Assembly: GCA_964450645.1 (NCBI GenBank) | Contig: CAYVEB010000014.1 | Coordinates: 1 to 45,206, forward strand | Reading direction: 5' to 3' | DNA: 45,206 bases | Source: JAKSPM01 sp964450645 | GTDB taxonomy: Bacteria; Bacillota; Clostridia; Oscillospirales; Oscillospiraceae | In this document: in pieces, positions 44,150 to 45,206 of the stretch | Layout of the letters: each line of letters starts with the position of its first letter | Position numbering within the stretch: the stretch's first letter is position 1 | Notes under the pieces: generated by a model | Told to the model about the DNA's origin: nothing | Seen by the model: only the letters and a program-made list of their open reading frames with translations | Databases searched by the model: none | Made by a program: the position numbers and the translations under genes

Positions 44150-44178
44150 ATTATAGCATAGCGCGGGACAAAGTGAAA
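44150..44178 (-). promoter_or_regulatory. Promoter of the xdh operon
   Basis: On the minus strand TTTCAC (44178-44173) and a perfect TATAAT (44155-44150) have a 17-base spacer, with TGC just before the -10. Confidence 0.65.
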
Positions 44179-44191
44179 GTGGTATCGTTAT

Positions 44192-44208
44192 ATTATTTTG
44201 AAAATAAT
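44192..44208. promoter_or_regulatory. 17-bp AT-rich palindrome between divergent promoters
   Basis: ATTATTTT and AAAATAAT flank a central G, an 8-bp perfect inverted repeat. It lies 14 bases upstream of the xdh -35 and 47 bases upstream of the mocA -35, a natural place for a shared operator. Confidence 0.5.
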
Positions 44209-44254
44209 GAATATTTTTTGCTGGCAGCTCCGACGCCCGGCACGACGCATTTTC

Positions 44255-44283
44255 TTGATTTTTTGTATAAAATCGGGTATACT
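44255..44283 (+). promoter_or_regulatory. Promoter for mocA
   Basis: TTGATT (44255-44260) and TATACT (44278-44283) have a 17-base spacer. The start codon is 156 bases further on, leaving a long leader. Confidence 0.65.
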
Positions 44284-44291
44284 GATACTGG

Positions 44292-44323
44292 TTTCCCATA
44301 AAAAGCTGCCTTTTTATGGGAAA
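44292..44323 (+). repeat. 14-bp perfect hairpin in the mocA leader
   Basis: TTTCCCATAAAAAG (44292-44305) and CTTTTTATGGGAAA (44310-44323) pair perfectly around a 4-base loop, starting about 9 bases after the -10. It is followed by AATTTTC. It may be an RNA hairpin in the 5' leader or a DNA operator overlapping the transcription start. It does not match the large Moco riboswitch as I know it. Confidence 0.65.
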
Positions 44324-44439
44324 ATTTTCAATGATGTCTCATACTAAAATTCAACGCGCCATTGATGTGATAAAAAGTATCCTTTTTTAAACTCTGCTTT
44401 TCATTAAATTTTTGTGTGAATTCAACTGGAGGATTGCGT

Positions 44440-45039
44440 ATGGAGTATAAAATTGGATGTTTGGTAATGGCGGCGGGCAACGCCAAACGGTTTGAGGATA
44501 ATAAATTGGCGGCGGAGCTGGATGGGAAACCGCTGATCCAGCGCGCACTGGAAGCTGTGCCGGGGGAACTGTTTCACCGCGTCACGGTCGTCACGCAATA
44601 TGCGCAGATCGAGCGGCTGGCGGCGTGTTTTGGCTTTCAGACGGTTCACAATCTGCACCCGGACTGGGGGATTAGCCACACAATTTTTCTGGGCACACGC
44701 GCGATGCAAGATTGCGATGCGATTATTTATTTGGTTTCCGATCAGCCGCTGCTGAACCGGGATAGCGTAGCTAGCGTGGTGGAAGGATGGATGCGCGCGC
44801 CGGAATACATTTTTGGCGCTGCCCATCAGGGCAAGCGGGGGAATCCCTGCATTTTTCCCAGGCGCTTTTTTCCGGAGCTGATGGCGCTGAAGGAAGATAA
44901 CGGCGGGAATCAGGTCATCCGGCGGCATATGGAGGATTTGCGCCTTGTGGAAATTCCGAAACAGGAGTTGACGGATGTGGACACGCGGCGGGCCCTTGTG
45001 GAGATGCAAAATGCCGTTGAAAAAACGAATTATGCATAA
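44440..45039 (+). CDS. mocA: MobA/MocA-family molybdenum cofactor nucleotidyltransferase
   Basis: 199-residue NTP transferase. MocA attaches CMP (MobA attaches GMP) to molybdopterin to give the dinucleotide cofactor; xanthine-dehydrogenase-type enzymes of bacteria generally use the CMP form. The N-terminal signature reads MAAGNAKRFEDNKLAAELDGKPLIQRAL, and YLVSDQPLLNRDSV holds the metal-binding Asp. GKRGNPCIFPRRFFPEL and the later VDTRRAL segment are typical of MocA. TGGAGGA lies 6 bases before ATG 44440. Divergent placement from xdhABC fits a dedicated role. Confidence 0.88.
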   Translation: MEYKIGCLVMAAGNAKRFEDNKLAAELDGKPLIQRALEAVPGELFHRVTVVTQYAQIERLAACFGFQTVHNLHPDWGISHTIFLGTRAMQDCDAIIYLVSDQPLLNRDSVASVVEGWMRAPEYIFGAAHQGKRGNPCIFPRRFFPELMALKEDNGGNQVIRRHMEDLRLVEIPKQELTDVDTRRALVEMQNAVEKTNYA

Positions 45040-45206
45040 GCCCCAAAATTTTTCAAAAAAACAAAAAAATCTCTTGACAAAGGGGAAGAAACGTGGTAGG
45101 ATGTAAAAGCTGTCTATGAGGCGGCGGTGTACCTTGCAAATTGAATAACGTGAAACATGAACAAACACCTTGGACGATTTAGAGAAAGTTGTTTTTGTGA
45201 AGGAAT
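45040..45206 (+). promoter_or_regulatory. Strong promoter and probable rRNA operon leader at the right edge
   Basis: A consensus TTGACA (45074-45079) and TAGGAT (45097-45102) are 17 bases apart, preceded by A- and T-tracts (45045-45073) like an UP element. The transcribed stretch contains no open reading frame of note. It includes ACCTTGCAAATTGAATAACG (about 45130-45149), reminiscent of the conserved leader/spacer sequence near 16S rRNA in Firmicutes. The 16S gene itself is not in the window, so this is inference. Confidence 0.5.

Noticed and set aside
1..45206. CRISPR arrays, restriction-modification, toxin-antitoxin or other defence systems, prophage and insertion sequences
   Set aside because: I looked for regularly spaced repeats, transposases, nucleases and small toxin-antitoxin pairs on both strands and saw none.

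Overview
The window looks like chromosomal core DNA from an endospore-forming, GC-rich Firmicute, most likely a class Clostridia / Oscillospirales-type bacterium. The evidence is a complete spoIIAA-spoIIAB-sigF operon, a yunB homologue, strong AGGAGG-type ribosome binding sites, frequent TTG/GTG starts, sigma-A-like promoters with 17-bp spacers, and single-membrane (Gram-positive) envelope genes including an S-layer-homology (SLH) protein. Two runs of exactly ten Ns (14094-14103 and 16713-16722) look like scaffold joins, so this is a draft genome or metagenome-assembled genome. I see no prophage, CRISPR array, insertion sequence, tRNA or defence island.

Layout. 0.4-2.5 kb: two small membrane proteins and xerD. 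2.7-10.9 kb: an envelope-polysaccharide block on the + strand (CapD/EpsC-type dehydratase, galE, rmlA, LtaS-like enzyme, and a glycosyltransferase fused to a CsaB pyruvyltransferase), followed by an inverted cysteine-rich orphan gene. 11.9-16.7 kb: tagA, tmk, a DJ-1/PfpI protein, mltG (split by a gap) and a U32 peptidase-family (TrhP-like) protein. 16.8-18.2 kb: the spoIIA operon. 18.4-23.5 kb: pcrA, yunB, ligA. 23.8-27.2 kb (- strand): mnaA, an Sfp-type phosphopantetheinyl transferase and a DivIVA-like protein, then pfkA. 27.3-28.1 kb: nadE. 28.1-32.4 kb (- strand): an EamA permease, a PLP lyase of the 'aluminium resistance' family, an ABC exporter interrupted by an amber codon, and the decayed start of a MATE transporter that still has its promoter. 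32.6-39.5 kb: an SLH-anchored degenerate 5'-nucleotidase, an ATP-grasp protein (- strand), a divergent UppP and FtsK/SpoIIIE. 39.6-45.0 kb: a nitroreductase, a molybdenum hydroxylase operon xdhA-xdhB-xdhC (- strand; xdhC is frameshifted at its start) and divergent mocA. The right edge carries a strong promoter that probably drives an rRNA operon outside the window.

How the genes fit together. MnaA makes UDP-ManNAc, TagA puts ManNAc on the lipid-linked GlcNAc carrier, CsaB pyruvylates the polymer, UppP recycles the carrier, and SLH domains bind pyruvylated cell-wall polymer. All of these steps and an SLH-bearing ligand occur within 36 kb, which suggests a pyruvylated secondary cell-wall polymer that anchors surface proteins. 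MltG and FtsK add wall-synthesis and division functions. The xdh operon and mocA together suggest a purine-type molybdenum hydroxylase with its own cofactor-maturation gene.

The most notable items are the GT4-CsaB fusion, the SLH protein whose phosphoesterase metal ligands are lost, three fresh or old gene lesions (MATE remnant, amber codon in the ABC exporter, frameshift in xdhC), several palindromes beside promoters, and a 17-cysteine orphan protein. I do not see a clearly new multi-gene system; most of the window is ordinary core genome.
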